A DNA stretch of 12,509 nt from Reyranella sp. (GCA_016780605.1 JADHLS010000065.1:1-12509); one strand, 5' to 3'. Counted from the stretch's first letter, positions 1-8,065 are shown. The notes: generated from the letters alone by a model not told the origin. Numbers and translations: made by a program.

Positions 1-10
1 GTCGATGCGC

Positions 11-144
11 TTTCGAGATTGCGGCCCTGGCCGCAATCTCGAAAGGCGCACAGCCGACGGAGGGGTCATGAGCACCAGGACTGAAGCTCATGACCCCTCC
101 GCCCGCTTCGCGGGCACCTCCCCATCGCGGGATCCGCGATGGGG
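11..144. repeat. Array of four hairpins downstream of mreB
   Basis: Four perfect inverted repeats lie within 134 bases just past the mreB stop. In the mreB direction they are: 120-130 with 134-144 (11 bp, 3-nt loop); 101-106 with 110-115 (6 bp, 3-nt loop); 59-73 with 86-100 (15 bp, 12-nt loop); and 11-26 with 29-44 (16 bp, 2-nt loop, extendable to about 21 bp with one bulge). The last has the core TTCGAGA..GCGGCC, which resembles the tail and hairpin of the repeat at 1852-1889. No U-run follows any hairpin. The array may terminate or protect the mreB transcript; that role is inferred from position and structure only. The rest of 1-155 shows no gene. Confidence 0.75.
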
Positions 145-155
145 CGGAATCTCGA

Positions 156-1217
<1,062 letters not shown>

Positions 1218-1345
1218 TTAGGAAAAAACTGGTCGGGCAATGCATCAGCGGGCCCGCCGCGGCAAGCGCGCTCGGGTTTAGACCGGCCCGCGTGGTCCCG
1301 CAAGGCGATTCAAAGCGAACGATCGGGCAACCGCCCATCGACCGC

Positions 1346-1370
1346 AATCGTCGGCCGTAATCGTCGGCCG
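1346..1370. repeat. 12-bp direct repeat between the small secreted gene and mreB
   Basis: The sequence AATCGTCGGCCG occurs twice, at 1346-1357 and 1359-1370, one base apart. It lies just past the stop of the gene at 1393-1767 and about 150 bases upstream of mreB. Such a repeat could be a regulator site read by a protein with 13-bp periodicity, or a replication-slippage scar. The rest of 1197-1392 holds no gene. It presumably carries the mreB promoter, but I could not pick a convincing -35/-10 pair. Confidence 0.5.
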
Positions 1371-1392
1371 AGAATAGTCAGGGAGGGTGAGC

Positions 1393-1767
1393 CTACTGGC
1401 TCGGTCGCGGGCCCACCTTCTGCGTCTGCTTGACCAGGGCCTGGATGTCCTGGTCCGACAAGCGGCGCAGATCGTCGTAGGCCTGACGCGTTACCTCGGG
1501 CAGGCCCGTGCCCTCGCCGCTCAACTGGTACTGGCCGTTCCTTTCGGCGAACAGGAAGTAGAACGGAGCGCCGGGATTGCCGCGTGCGGTGACGATCGCG
1601 ATCGAGCGGTTGTCACTGCAGCCATAGAGATCCCACGCCGTACGGCCGTAGGTCTTGGTGTCGAACGGCCCGCGATCGCAGGTGATGCGCGGCTCCGACG
1701 GGCCCTGCGCCGCGGCATCGAGCGACGCCGCCAAGGGCATCGTGAGCAGCAACAACAACGACCTCAC
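1393..1767 (-). CDS. Small secreted protein of unknown function
   Basis: I do not recognise the family. Read from the GTG at 1767, the product is 124 residues. It has a textbook signal peptide: MR, then a Leu-rich core SLLLLLT to about residue 16, then a likely cleavage after AAA near residue 20. The mature part is periplasmic or secreted and has two cysteines (C30 and C50) that could form a disulfide. It also contains the stretch APFYFLFAERNGQYQL and an acidic/basic C-terminal helix (about 95-115). The GTG start is in frame and gives a proper signal peptide; the downstream ATG at 1740 would remove most of its hydrophobic core. Oddly, the GTG and the next codon are supplied by the end of the REP-like element at 1761-1798, and no Shine-Dalgarno is visible upstream. 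A TTG start at 1758, 1755 or 1752, using the repeat's own AGGGTGAGG as ribosome site, is an alternative. Confidence 0.7.
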   Translation of the reverse strand: MRSLLLLLTMPLAASLDAAAQGPSEPRITCDRGPFDTKTYGRTAWDLYGCSDNRSIAIVTARGNPGAPFYFLFAERNGQYQLSGEGTGLPEVTRQAYDDLRRLSDQDIQALVKQTQKVGPRPSQ

Positions 1768-1798
1768 CCTGAGGAGCGCACGAAGTGCGCGTCTCGAA
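1761..1798 (+). repeat. REP-like element, family A, left copy
   Basis: This 38-nt unit has three parts: the head ACCTCACCCTGAGGA (1761-1775), a hairpin GCGCAC-GAA-GTGCGC (1776-1790) and the tail GTCTCGAA (1791-1798). The copy at 1852-1889 has the same head and tail in opposite orientation but a different hairpin stem, so the stem varies while pairing is kept. Similar heads and tails are widespread in alphaproteobacterial intergenic regions. This copy overlaps the likely start codon of the gene at 1393-1767. Confidence 0.85.
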
Positions 1799-1800
1799 TG

Positions 1801-1818
1801 CGCGCGGTAAACCGCGCG
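1801..1818. repeat. Short palindrome in the spacer between the two REP-like copies
   Basis: CGCGCGGT (1801-1808) pairs with ACCGCGCG (1811-1818) around an AA loop. It is the only clear structure in the 53-nt spacer (1799-1851) that separates the inverted family A copies. Together, 1761-1889 forms a BIME-like composite of two outer arms, two inner hairpins and this central hairpin. Confidence 0.6.
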
Positions 1819-1851
1819 TGGGTGGACTACCTGCCTCGCTGTTGCCCACCC

Positions 1852-1889
1852 TTCGAGACGCGGCCTGCGGCCGCTCCTCAGGGTGAGGT
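1852..1889 (-). repeat. REP-like element, family A, right copy
   Basis: Read on the minus strand, this unit has the same 15-nt head as the copy at 1761 and the same 8-nt tail. The hairpin between them is GCGGCC-GCA-GGCCGC. Head and tail are identical to the partner, while the stem differs at paired positions. It lies 30 bases downstream of the alcohol dehydrogenase stop, where it could act as a 3' stabiliser or attenuator between that gene and the small secreted gene. Confidence 0.85.
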
Positions 1890-1919
1890 CGTAGTGCTGG
1901 AGCGCCGCCAATTGATGTC

Positions 1920-3020
1920 CTACTCGAACACCACGACGCCGCGCGCGACTTCGCCCGCCATCATGCGCTTGAAACCGTCGTTGATCTCCGAAAGCTTGTA
2001 GGTGCGGCTGATCAGGCCGTCGATGTTCAGCCGCTTGTTCATGTAGTGGTCGACCAACACCGGGAAATCGAGGTCGGGCCGCACCGATCCGTAGAACGTG
2101 CCGCTCACCTTCTTCTCGGTGAACACCATCATGAACGGCGAATAGGAGGCGCGGATCGTCGCGGCGGAAATGCCGACAGCCACAGAATGGCCACCGGGCG
2201 CCAGCGCATCGAAGGCAAGCGCCTGCGTGCGATCGTTGGACACCGCGTCGAAGGCGTAGTCGACGCCGAGCCCGCCCGCCATCTCCTTCACCTTCTTGGC
2301 GGCGTCCTCGTTGGTCTTTGTGTTGATGGTGTGGGTGGCGCCGAACGTTTTGGCCATCTCGAGCTTGTTGTCCAAGATGTCGGCAGCGATGATCTTGCTC
2401 GCTCCCGAGAGCATGGCACCCTGGATGGCGTTCAGGCCGACACCGCCGCAGCCGATCACCAGCACCGTCGAGCCCGCCTCGATCTTGGCGTGGCGCGTGA
2501 CGGCGCCGACGCCGGTCGCCACGCAGCAGCCGACCAGCGCCGCCTGCGGCCACGGCATGTCCTTGCGGATCGGCACCACCATCTCCTCGGGCACCACGAC
2601 CTCCTCGGCGAAGGTGCCGATGCGCGCCATCTGGTTGATGCCCTGGCCCTTGTGCTTGATGCGGAACGTGCCGTCGTAGAGCGCGCCAGGCGGCACGCTG
2701 GCGCGGCCGATGCAGAGCACGGTGCGGCCCTGCGTGCAGTAGCGGCAGCGCCCGCAATGCGGCCGGAAGGAGAAGATCACGTGATCGCCCGGCTTCACCG
2801 TCGTCACGCCGGCGCCGACCTCGGCGACCTCGCCGGCGGCTTCGTGGCCCGGCACGATCGGCATGGGCGATGGCCAGTCGCCGTTCATGACGTGCCAGTC
2901 GCTCTGGCACACGCCCGAGGCCTTCATCTTGACCCGGACCTCGCCCGCCTTGGGCGGATCGAGCTCGCAGTCGACGACCTGCAGGGGCTCGTTGGGCTTG
3001 AACAGAACGGCGGCTTTCAT
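1920..3020 (-). CDS. Zinc-dependent alcohol dehydrogenase (medium-chain family)
   Basis: The protein is predicted to oxidise an alcohol or reduce an aldehyde with NAD(H) in the cytoplasm; the substrate cannot be read from the sequence. The 366-residue length fits class III-like zinc ADHs. The N-terminal GroES-like domain carries the catalytic-zinc region (C38, then D41 and H43; GHE at 58-60; C165 in GCCVATG). It also has the four structural-zinc cysteines C89, C92, C95 and C103. The Rossmann motif GCGGVG is at 190-195, and D214 in IIAADIL at the end of the second strand points to NAD rather than NADP. The ATG at 3020 has a strong ribosome site (GGGAGGAGA) 4 bases upstream. The gene is divergent from an SDR dehydrogenase only 44 bases away, so the two may act on related substrates. 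A formaldehyde/glutathione role is possible but unproven. Confidence 0.92.
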   Translation of the reverse strand: MKAAVLFKPNEPLQVVDCELDPPKAGEVRVKMKASGVCQSDWHVMNGDWPSPMPIVPGHEAAGEVAEVGAGVTTVKPGDHVIFSFRPHCGRCRYCTQGRTVLCIGRASVPPGALYDGTFRIKHKGQGINQMARIGTFAEEVVVPEEMVVPIRKDMPWPQAALVGCCVATGVGAVTRHAKIEAGSTVLVIGCGGVGLNAIQGAMLSGASKIIAADILDNKLEMAKTFGATHTINTKTNEDAAKKVKEMAGGLGVDYAFDAVSNDRTQALAFDALAPGGHSVAVGISAATIRASYSPFMMVFTEKKVSGTFYGSVRPDLDFPVLVDHYMNKRLNIDGLISRTYKLSEINDGFKRMMAGEVARGVVVFE

Positions 3021-3047
3021 GATTCTCTCCTCCCGGGGGCTGCGGCC

Positions 3048-3055
3048 ACTATATC
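3048..3055. promoter_or_regulatory. Possible shared -10 region of the divergent ADH and SDR genes
   Basis: The 44-bp gap between the two divergent starts is GC-rich except for one AT island, ACTATATC. On the minus strand it reads TATAGT, five of six matches to the sigma-70 -10 box, facing the ADH gene. On the plus strand it reads TATATC, facing the SDR gene. No convincing -35 box is found at the right spacing for either direction. The call rests on base composition and position. Confidence 0.3.
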
Positions 3056-3064
3056 ATCCGTCCC

Positions 3065-3820
3065 ATGACGAAAACCCTTCTGATTACCGGCGGGGCCTCC
3101 GGCATCGGCGCCGAGACCGCCCGTCGCGCGGCGAAACGCGGCTACAAGGTCGCGGTCAACTACCGCTCACGCGACGCCCAGGCGAGGCAGATCGTGGCCG
3201 ACGTCGAGGCTGCCGGTGGAACAGCCCTCGCCCTGCCGGCCGACATGGCACGCGAGGCCGACATCGTGCGGATGTTCCAGGAGACCGAGCGGGCGCTCGG
3301 CCCGATCACCCATCTGGTCAACAGCGCGGGCATCGGCTACCGCACGCGAGTCGACGAATACGACACGGCACGGCTGGAGAAGCTTTTCGCCATCAACGCG
3401 ATCGGCCTGATGCTGTGTTGCCGCGAGGCCGCCAAGCGCATGTCGACGCGCCATGGCGGCCAGGGCGGCGCCATCGTCAACGTCTCGTCGATGGCCTCGA
3501 CCATCGGCGGGCGACTGGGCGCAAGCGCCTACGCGGCGACCAAGGGAGCGGTCGATGCCTTCACCAAAGGCTTCGCCCGCGAGGCGGCGGCCGAGGGTAT
3601 TCGCGTCAACGCCGTCCGCCCGGGCATGGTGATGAGCGAAATGACCGAGAAGTCGCTGGCGGACCCGGTCTTCCGGGCGCGCATCGAGGAGTCGATCCCG
3701 ATGCACCGCGTCGGCGAAGGCCGCGAGATCGCCGAGACGATCCTGTGGCTCCTGTCCGACGAGGCCTCCTTCATCACCGGCGCCATGGTCGACGCGGCAG
3801 GCGGGGGTTACATCATCTGA
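3065..3820 (+). CDS. SDR-family NAD(P)-dependent oxidoreductase
   Basis: This classical short-chain dehydrogenase/reductase has 251 residues, the usual length. The cofactor motif TGGASGIG is at residues 8-15 and NSAG at 86-89. The catalytic set is N111, S142, Y156 and K160, the last two in YAATK. The C-terminal GGGYI is typical of this fold. The stretch NYRSR after the second strand suggests NADP(H), but this is uncertain. The substrate is unknown. FabG-like ketoacyl reductases and sugar or steroid dehydrogenases share these motifs, so a narrower name is not justified. No Shine-Dalgarno precedes the ATG, and the candidate -10 (3050-3055) ends only nine bases upstream, so the transcript may be leaderless. 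The gene is divergent from the zinc ADH and converges on ilvC, with a perfect hairpin between the two stops. Confidence 0.92.
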   Translation: MTKTLLITGGASGIGAETARRAAKRGYKVAVNYRSRDAQARQIVADVEAAGGTALALPADMAREADIVRMFQETERALGPITHLVNSAGIGYRTRVDEYDTARLEKLFAINAIGLMLCCREAAKRMSTRHGGQGGAIVNVSSMASTIGGRLGASAYAATKGAVDAFTKGFAREAAAEGIRVNAVRPGMVMSEMTEKSLADPVFRARIEESIPMHRVGEGREIAETILWLLSDEASFITGAMVDAAGGGYII

Positions 3821-3824
3821 AAAA

Positions 3825-3871
3825 ACCTCACCCTGATGAGCATCGCGCAGCGATGCTCATCAGGGTGAGGT
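3825..3871. terminator. Perfect 22-bp hairpin between convergent SDR gene and ilvC
   Basis: Bases 3825-3846 pair perfectly with 3850-3871 around a 3-nt GCA loop. The outer end ACCTCACCCTGA matches the head of the family A repeats at 1761 and 1852, but here the two heads are joined into one long stem with no separate tail. The hairpin is four bases from both stop codons. It reads as a bidirectional terminator or 3' end protector: five As precede it on the ilvC-distal side, giving a short U-run for the ilvC transcript, but not for the SDR transcript. Termination is inferred. Confidence 0.75.
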
Positions 3872-3875
3872 GACG

Positions 3876-4940
<1,065 letters not shown>

Positions 4941-4980
4941 TTACTAGACAACCCGACCGGTAAAGGCCAGCTTCAATTCC

Positions 4981-5508
4981 ATGCCTCAAAGACACGTCCC
5001 GCTTCTGTTTTCGCTCGCCCTCGCCGGGTTGGCCGCCTGTTCCAATCCCGATCCGGCGGCGCCGACCGGACCGGCCGTGCCCCTGCCGCAGATCCAGGCG
5101 GCGATCGACAACGCCACGCCCGAGACCGCGCGCAACGGCATGTCCAACAAGACCTGGCTGTGGACTCGGGGCGGCGGGCCGGCCCAGATCCATTACACGT
5201 CGGCCGAGGGCCGCGATTACGTCTGGATGGTCGGCCAGCGCCGGATCTTCGCCGGCGAATGGCGGGTTGCCGCCGATCCCAACTCCCGCGGCCGCGAGAT
5301 CATCTCGATCTGCCGGCGCTATCCCGGCGGCGGCGCCGCAGGCCTCAGCGAAGGCTGGGACTGCGACCAGGCCGGCAAGTTCTTCTATGACATCACCGAG
5401 CGCGAATCGGGCGACCCGCTGCGCATCAACGGACGCAGCGAGGCGCTGTTCGTGCTCGACAAGACGCCGGGCAGTCTCGCCGAGGTACAGGCAAGGGTGC
5501 GGCAGTAA
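4981..5508 (+). CDS. Predicted lipoprotein of unknown function
   Basis: I do not recognise the family. The 175-residue product begins with a basic tip, a hydrophobic core and a lipobox LAAC, with the lipid-accepting cysteine at residue 20 followed by SN. It should therefore be anchored in the inner or outer membrane facing the periplasm. The mature part starts with a Pro/Ala-rich linker (about 22-36). It continues with a Trp- and Tyr-containing region (WLWTRGGG, YVWMVGQRRIFAGEW at about 59-94). Two further cysteines (C111 and C128) could form a disulfide. The pattern suggests a compact beta-rich domain, which is inference. No clear Shine-Dalgarno precedes the ATG. The gene is divergent from ilvC (85 bases from its chosen start) and lies between ilvC and ilvBN on the opposite strand. 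Its 3' end abuts a family B repeat pair. Confidence 0.8.
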   Translation: MPQRHVPLLFSLALAGLAACSNPDPAAPTGPAVPLPQIQAAIDNATPETARNGMSNKTWLWTRGGGPAQIHYTSAEGRDYVWMVGQRRIFAGEWRVAADPNSRGREIISICRRYPGGGAAGLSEGWDCDQAGKFFYDITERESGDPLRINGRSEALFVLDKTPGSLAEVQARVRQ

Positions 5509-5511
5509 TTC

Positions 5512-5609
5512 TTTGCCGGGAGCGCGCCACTTAGCGCGCCACTCCAGTGGCGCATCTTTTGCCGATCGCACAGCCCATGAGCGCCACTGGAGTGTCGCGC
5601 GCCCGGCAA
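5512..5609. repeat. Inverted pair of family B hairpin repeats
   Basis: The left arm runs 5512-5553 and the right arm 5581-5609, with a 27-nt gap. The right arm, read on the minus strand, has the head CTTGCCGG, a short spacer, and a stem-loop ending ACACTCCAGTGG with a CC apex. The left arm has the head TTTGCCGG and the stem GCGCCACT-CC-AGTGGCGC. The left arm is longer because an 11-nt block is duplicated (5521-5531 and 5533-5543). Without that duplication both arms are about 30 nt and match the arms at 11019-11133. The pair lies just past the lipoprotein stop and just past the end of the ilvN-side remnant, where a bidirectional terminator would be expected. Confidence 0.75.
5521..5543. repeat. 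11-bp tandem duplication inside a repeat arm
   Basis: AGCGCGCCACT occurs at 5521-5531 and 5533-5543, one base apart. Removing one copy restores the arm to the length and pattern of the other three family B arms, so this looks like a slippage duplication within an older repeat. Confidence 0.7.
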
Positions 5610-5612
5610 GAC

Positions 5613-5738
5613 TCAGCGACTGACAAAGATCAGGCGCAGGCCGAGGGTGCCCAGCACCAGCACCGTCGAGGGCCCGGGACTCGCCACGGCCGGCAGATGA
5701 ACGGCAGCGAGACCGACGAGGACCAGGACGTAGTCCAC
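5613..5738 (-). pseudogene. Remnant of a LysE/RhtB-family exporter (internal deletion)
   Basis: A 41-codon frame runs from a GTG at 5738, 19 bases beyond the ilvN stop, to a TGA at 5613. Its first 30 residues are a hydrophobic helix (VLVLVGLAAVHLPAVA) followed by SPGPSTVLVLG. These match the N-terminal signature of LysE/RhtB amino-acid exporters, which have a first membrane segment and then a PGP motif. The last residues, GLRLIFVSR, resemble the usual C-terminal end of the same family. A full protein is about 200 residues, so roughly 160 middle residues appear to be missing, as if an in-frame deletion joined the two ends. The alternative is a genuine small membrane protein. Family assignment is by recognition of short motifs, so confidence is moderate. 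It lies directly beside the family B repeat pair. Confidence 0.5.
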
Positions 5739-5757
5739 TCCCGTCGCCCGACGGAGA

Positions 5758-6285
5758 TCACAGCGCCTCGCCGCCGCGCGACATGGCGACGATGCCGGTG
5801 CGGCCGACATCGACCAGGCCCAGCGTCTCCATCAGGCCGATGAAGGTCTCGACCTTGTCGGAGTTGCCGGTGACCTCGAAGACGAACGAGTCCATCTTGG
5901 CGTCGATCACCTTGGCGCGAAACACGTCGGCCAACCGCAGCGCCTCGACGCGCTTGTCACCGGTGCCCTTGACCTTCACCAGCGCCAGCTCGCGCTCGAT
6001 GTGCGGGCCTTCGACCGTGAGGTCGCGCACCGTGTGAACCGGCACCAGCCGGTCGAGCTGGGCCTTGATCTGCTCGATCACCATGGGCGTTCCCGTGGTC
6101 ACGATGGTGATGCGCGAGAGGTTCGCCTTGGCGTCGGTCTCCGCGACCGTGAGGCTCTCGATGTTGTAGCCGCGGCCGGAGAACAGACCGACCACGCGCG
6201 CCAGGATGCCGGGCTCGTTGTCGACCAGCACCGAAATGGTGTGGCTGGAGGTGGCCGTTTGCATGGAGGAAAGGGGCGCGTTCAC
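5758..6285 (-). CDS. ilvN: Acetolactate synthase small (regulatory) subunit
   Basis: This subunit binds IlvB, raises its activity and confers feedback inhibition by valine. The 175-residue product has an N-terminal ACT domain (about 16-88) with the signature NEPGILARVVGLFSGRGYNI. It also has the C-terminal small-subunit domain (about 95-170). N23 and G26 align with the residues known to bind valine in Escherichia coli IlvH, so valine sensitivity is likely retained. The GTG start at 6285 overlaps the ilvB stop as GTGA, giving translational coupling. The internal ATG at 6264 has only a pyrimidine-rich stretch upstream, so the GTG is preferred. The symbol ilvH would be equally acceptable. Confidence 0.95.
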   Translation of the reverse strand: MNAPLSSMQTATSSHTISVLVDNEPGILARVVGLFSGRGYNIESLTVAETDAKANLSRITIVTTGTPMVIEQIKAQLDRLVPVHTVRDLTVEGPHIERELALVKVKGTGDKRVEALRLADVFRAKVIDAKMDSFVFEVTGNSDKVETFIGLMETLGLVDVGRTGIVAMSRGGEAL

Positions 6286-8051
6286 ACCAGCACCATGCCT
6301 TCCTCCGACACCGGCTTGGCGGCGTGGTCGTCGGGACCCAGCAGCATGTCGTAATGCGCCGCTCCCGAGGGGATCATCGGGAAGCAGTTCTCGGCCTTGT
6401 CGACCAGCACGTCGACGATGACCGGCTTCTTGATGGCGATCATCTGCTTGATCGTCTCGTCGAGCTTGGCAGGCTCATGGACACGCATGCCGACGGCGCC
6501 GAACGCCTCGGCGAGCTTCACGAAATCGGGCAGCGATTCCATGTAGCTCTCGGAATAGCGGCCGCCATGCAGCAGCTCCTGCCACTGACGCACCATGCCC
6601 ATGTACTGGTTGTTCAGGATGAAGATCTTCACCGGCAGCCGATATTGCGCCACCGTCGAGAGCTCCTGGATGTTCATCATGATCGAGGCCTCACCGGCGA
6701 CGTCGATCACCAGCGAATCCGGATGCGCGATCTGCACGCCCATCGCCGCCGGGAAGCCGTAGCCCATGGTGCCTAGCCCGCCCGAGGTCATCCAGCGGTT
6801 GGGCTGCTCGAACTTCAGAAACTGCGCCGCCCACATCTGGTGCTGGCCCACTTCGGTCGTGATGAAGTGATCCTTGTCCTTGATATGGTGATAGAGCCGC
6901 TCGAGCGCGTATTGGGGCTTGATCGTCTCCTTGTCCTGCTTGTAGGCGAGGCAGTTGCGGGCGCGCCACTTGTCGATCTCGGCCCACCACGCCTTCAGGG
7001 CCTTCTGGTCGGTTCTCGGCTGCTTGGCCTTCCAGAGCCGGACGAACTCCTCGAGCACCAGGCCGGCGTCGCCGACGATCGGCAGGTCGACGCGCACGTT
7101 CTTGTTGATCGAGCTGGGGTCGATGTCGACATGGATCTTCTTCGACTTGGGCGAGAACTCGGCGAGCTTGCCGGTGATGCGATCGTCGAAGCGCGCGCCG
7201 ATGTTGATCATCACGTCGCAGTGATACATGGCGAGATTGGCTTCGTAGGTCCCGTGCATGCCGAGCATGCCGAGGAACTGCTTGTCGCTCGCCGGGAAGG
7301 TGCCGAGCCCCATCAGCGTGTTGGTGATGGGATAGCCCGTCAGGCGCACGAACTGCGTCAGCAGCTTCGAGGCCTTGGGGCCTGCATTCACGATGCCGCC
7401 GCCGGCATAGAAGATCGGCCGCTTGGCGCCGGCGATCAGCTCGATCGCCTGCTCGACCTTCTTCGGGTCGGGCTTGACCTGCGGCCGGTAGCTCTTGTGC
7501 TGCACCGGCTTCTTGGGCGCCACGTAGTCGTGCTTGTTCATCAGCACGTCCTTGGGCAGGTCGATCACGACCGGGCCCGGGCGACCGGAGCGCGCCACGT
7601 AGAACGCCTCATGGACGGTGCGCGCGAGATCCTCCACCGCCTTCACCAGGTAGTTATGCTTGGTGCAGGGCCGGGTGATGCCCGTCGTGTCGGCTTCCTG
7701 GAAGGCGTCGTTGCCGATCAGGTGTGTCGGCACCTGGCCAGTGAGGCAGACGATGGGCACCGAATCCATCAGCGCGTCGGTGAGGCCGGTCACGGCATTG
7801 GTGGCGCCGGGGCCGGACGTCACAAGCACCACGCCGACCTTGCCGGTCGAGCGCGCATAGCCTTCGGCGGCATGCACCGCAGCCTGCTCGTGACGCACCA
7901 GAATGTGGCGCAGCCGGTTCTGCTTGAAGAGGGAGTCGTAGATCGGAAGGACCGCGCCGCCGGGATAGCCGAAGACGACCTCGACTTCCTCGTCGATCAG
8001 GGCTTTCACCAGCAGATCGGCGCCAGTCGTGGCGGACTCCTCGGGCTTCAT
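6282..8051 (-). CDS. ilvB: Acetolactate synthase large (catalytic) subunit
   Basis: This thiamine-diphosphate enzyme condenses two pyruvates, or pyruvate with 2-oxobutyrate, as the first common step of branched-chain amino acid synthesis. The product is 589 residues from the ATG at 8051. It has an N-terminal ThDP domain with GYPGGAVLP (28-36) and catalytic glutamate E55 in RHEQAAVHAAEGYAR. A central FAD-binding domain follows (about 200-335, including GARFDDRITGK). The C-terminal ThDP domain has GLGTMGYGFPAAMG and the Mg2+-ligand region VAGEAS (451-456) with NNQYMGMVRQWQ. The metal-site motif reads GEAS where many relatives have GDGS or GDAS. The start was set at 8051 because AGGAGA lies eight bases upstream; an in-frame ATG at 8084 would add eleven atypical residues. 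ilvN overlaps its 3' end. The symbol ilvI is a synonym used in some genomes. Confidence 0.98.
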   Translation of the reverse strand: MKPEESATTGADLLVKALIDEEVEVVFGYPGGAVLPIYDSLFKQNRLRHILVRHEQAAVHAAEGYARSTGKVGVVLVTSGPGATNAVTGLTDALMDSVPIVCLTGQVPTHLIGNDAFQEADTTGITRPCTKHNYLVKAVEDLARTVHEAFYVARSGRPGPVVIDLPKDVLMNKHDYVAPKKPVQHKSYRPQVKPDPKKVEQAIELIAGAKRPIFYAGGGIVNAGPKASKLLTQFVRLTGYPITNTLMGLGTFPASDKQFLGMLGMHGTYEANLAMYHCDVMINIGARFDDRITGKLAEFSPKSKKIHVDIDPSSINKNVRVDLPIVGDAGLVLEEFVRLWKAKQPRTDQKALKAWWAEIDKWRARNCLAYKQDKETIKPQYALERLYHHIKDKDHFITTEVGQHQMWAAQFLKFEQPNRWMTSGGLGTMGYGFPAAMGVQIAHPDSLVIDVAGEASIMMNIQELSTVAQYRLPVKIFILNNQYMGMVRQWQELLHGGRYSESYMESLPDFVKLAEAFGAVGMRVHEPAKLDETIKQMIAIKKPVIVDVLVDKAENCFPMIPSGAAHYDMLLGPDDHAAKPVSEEGMVLV

Positions 8052-8059
8052 GACACGGG

Positions 8060-8065
8060 TCTCCT
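8060..8065 (-). promoter_or_regulatory. Ribosome binding site that decides the ilvB start
   Basis: On the minus strand AGGAGA stands eight bases before the ATG at 8051. The alternative ATG at 8084 lies within a hairpin stem and has no such site, so 8051 is the better start. Confidence 0.7.

Noticed and set aside
1..155. Small plus-strand gene in the left end
   Set aside because: The open frame there runs through four hairpins and into the mreB antisense strand; no ribosome site or recognisable product.
1761..1889. CRISPR-like array or insertion sequence ends
   Set aside because: There are only two copies, in inverted orientation, with no regular spacers, no transposase and no target duplication seen.
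1768..2910. Upstream extension of the small secreted protein frame on the minus strand
   Set aside because: It overlaps the alcohol dehydrogenase in another frame and passes through a REP-like repeat. Its composition is Arg-rich shadow sequence; only the part from 1767 down has a sensible signal peptide.
6682..6699. GEAS instead of GDGS in the IlvB metal-binding motif
   Set aside because: Variants such as GEAS and GDAS are, as far as I recall, usual in alphaproteobacterial acetolactate synthases, and the rest of the site is intact, so I treat it as a lineage trait.
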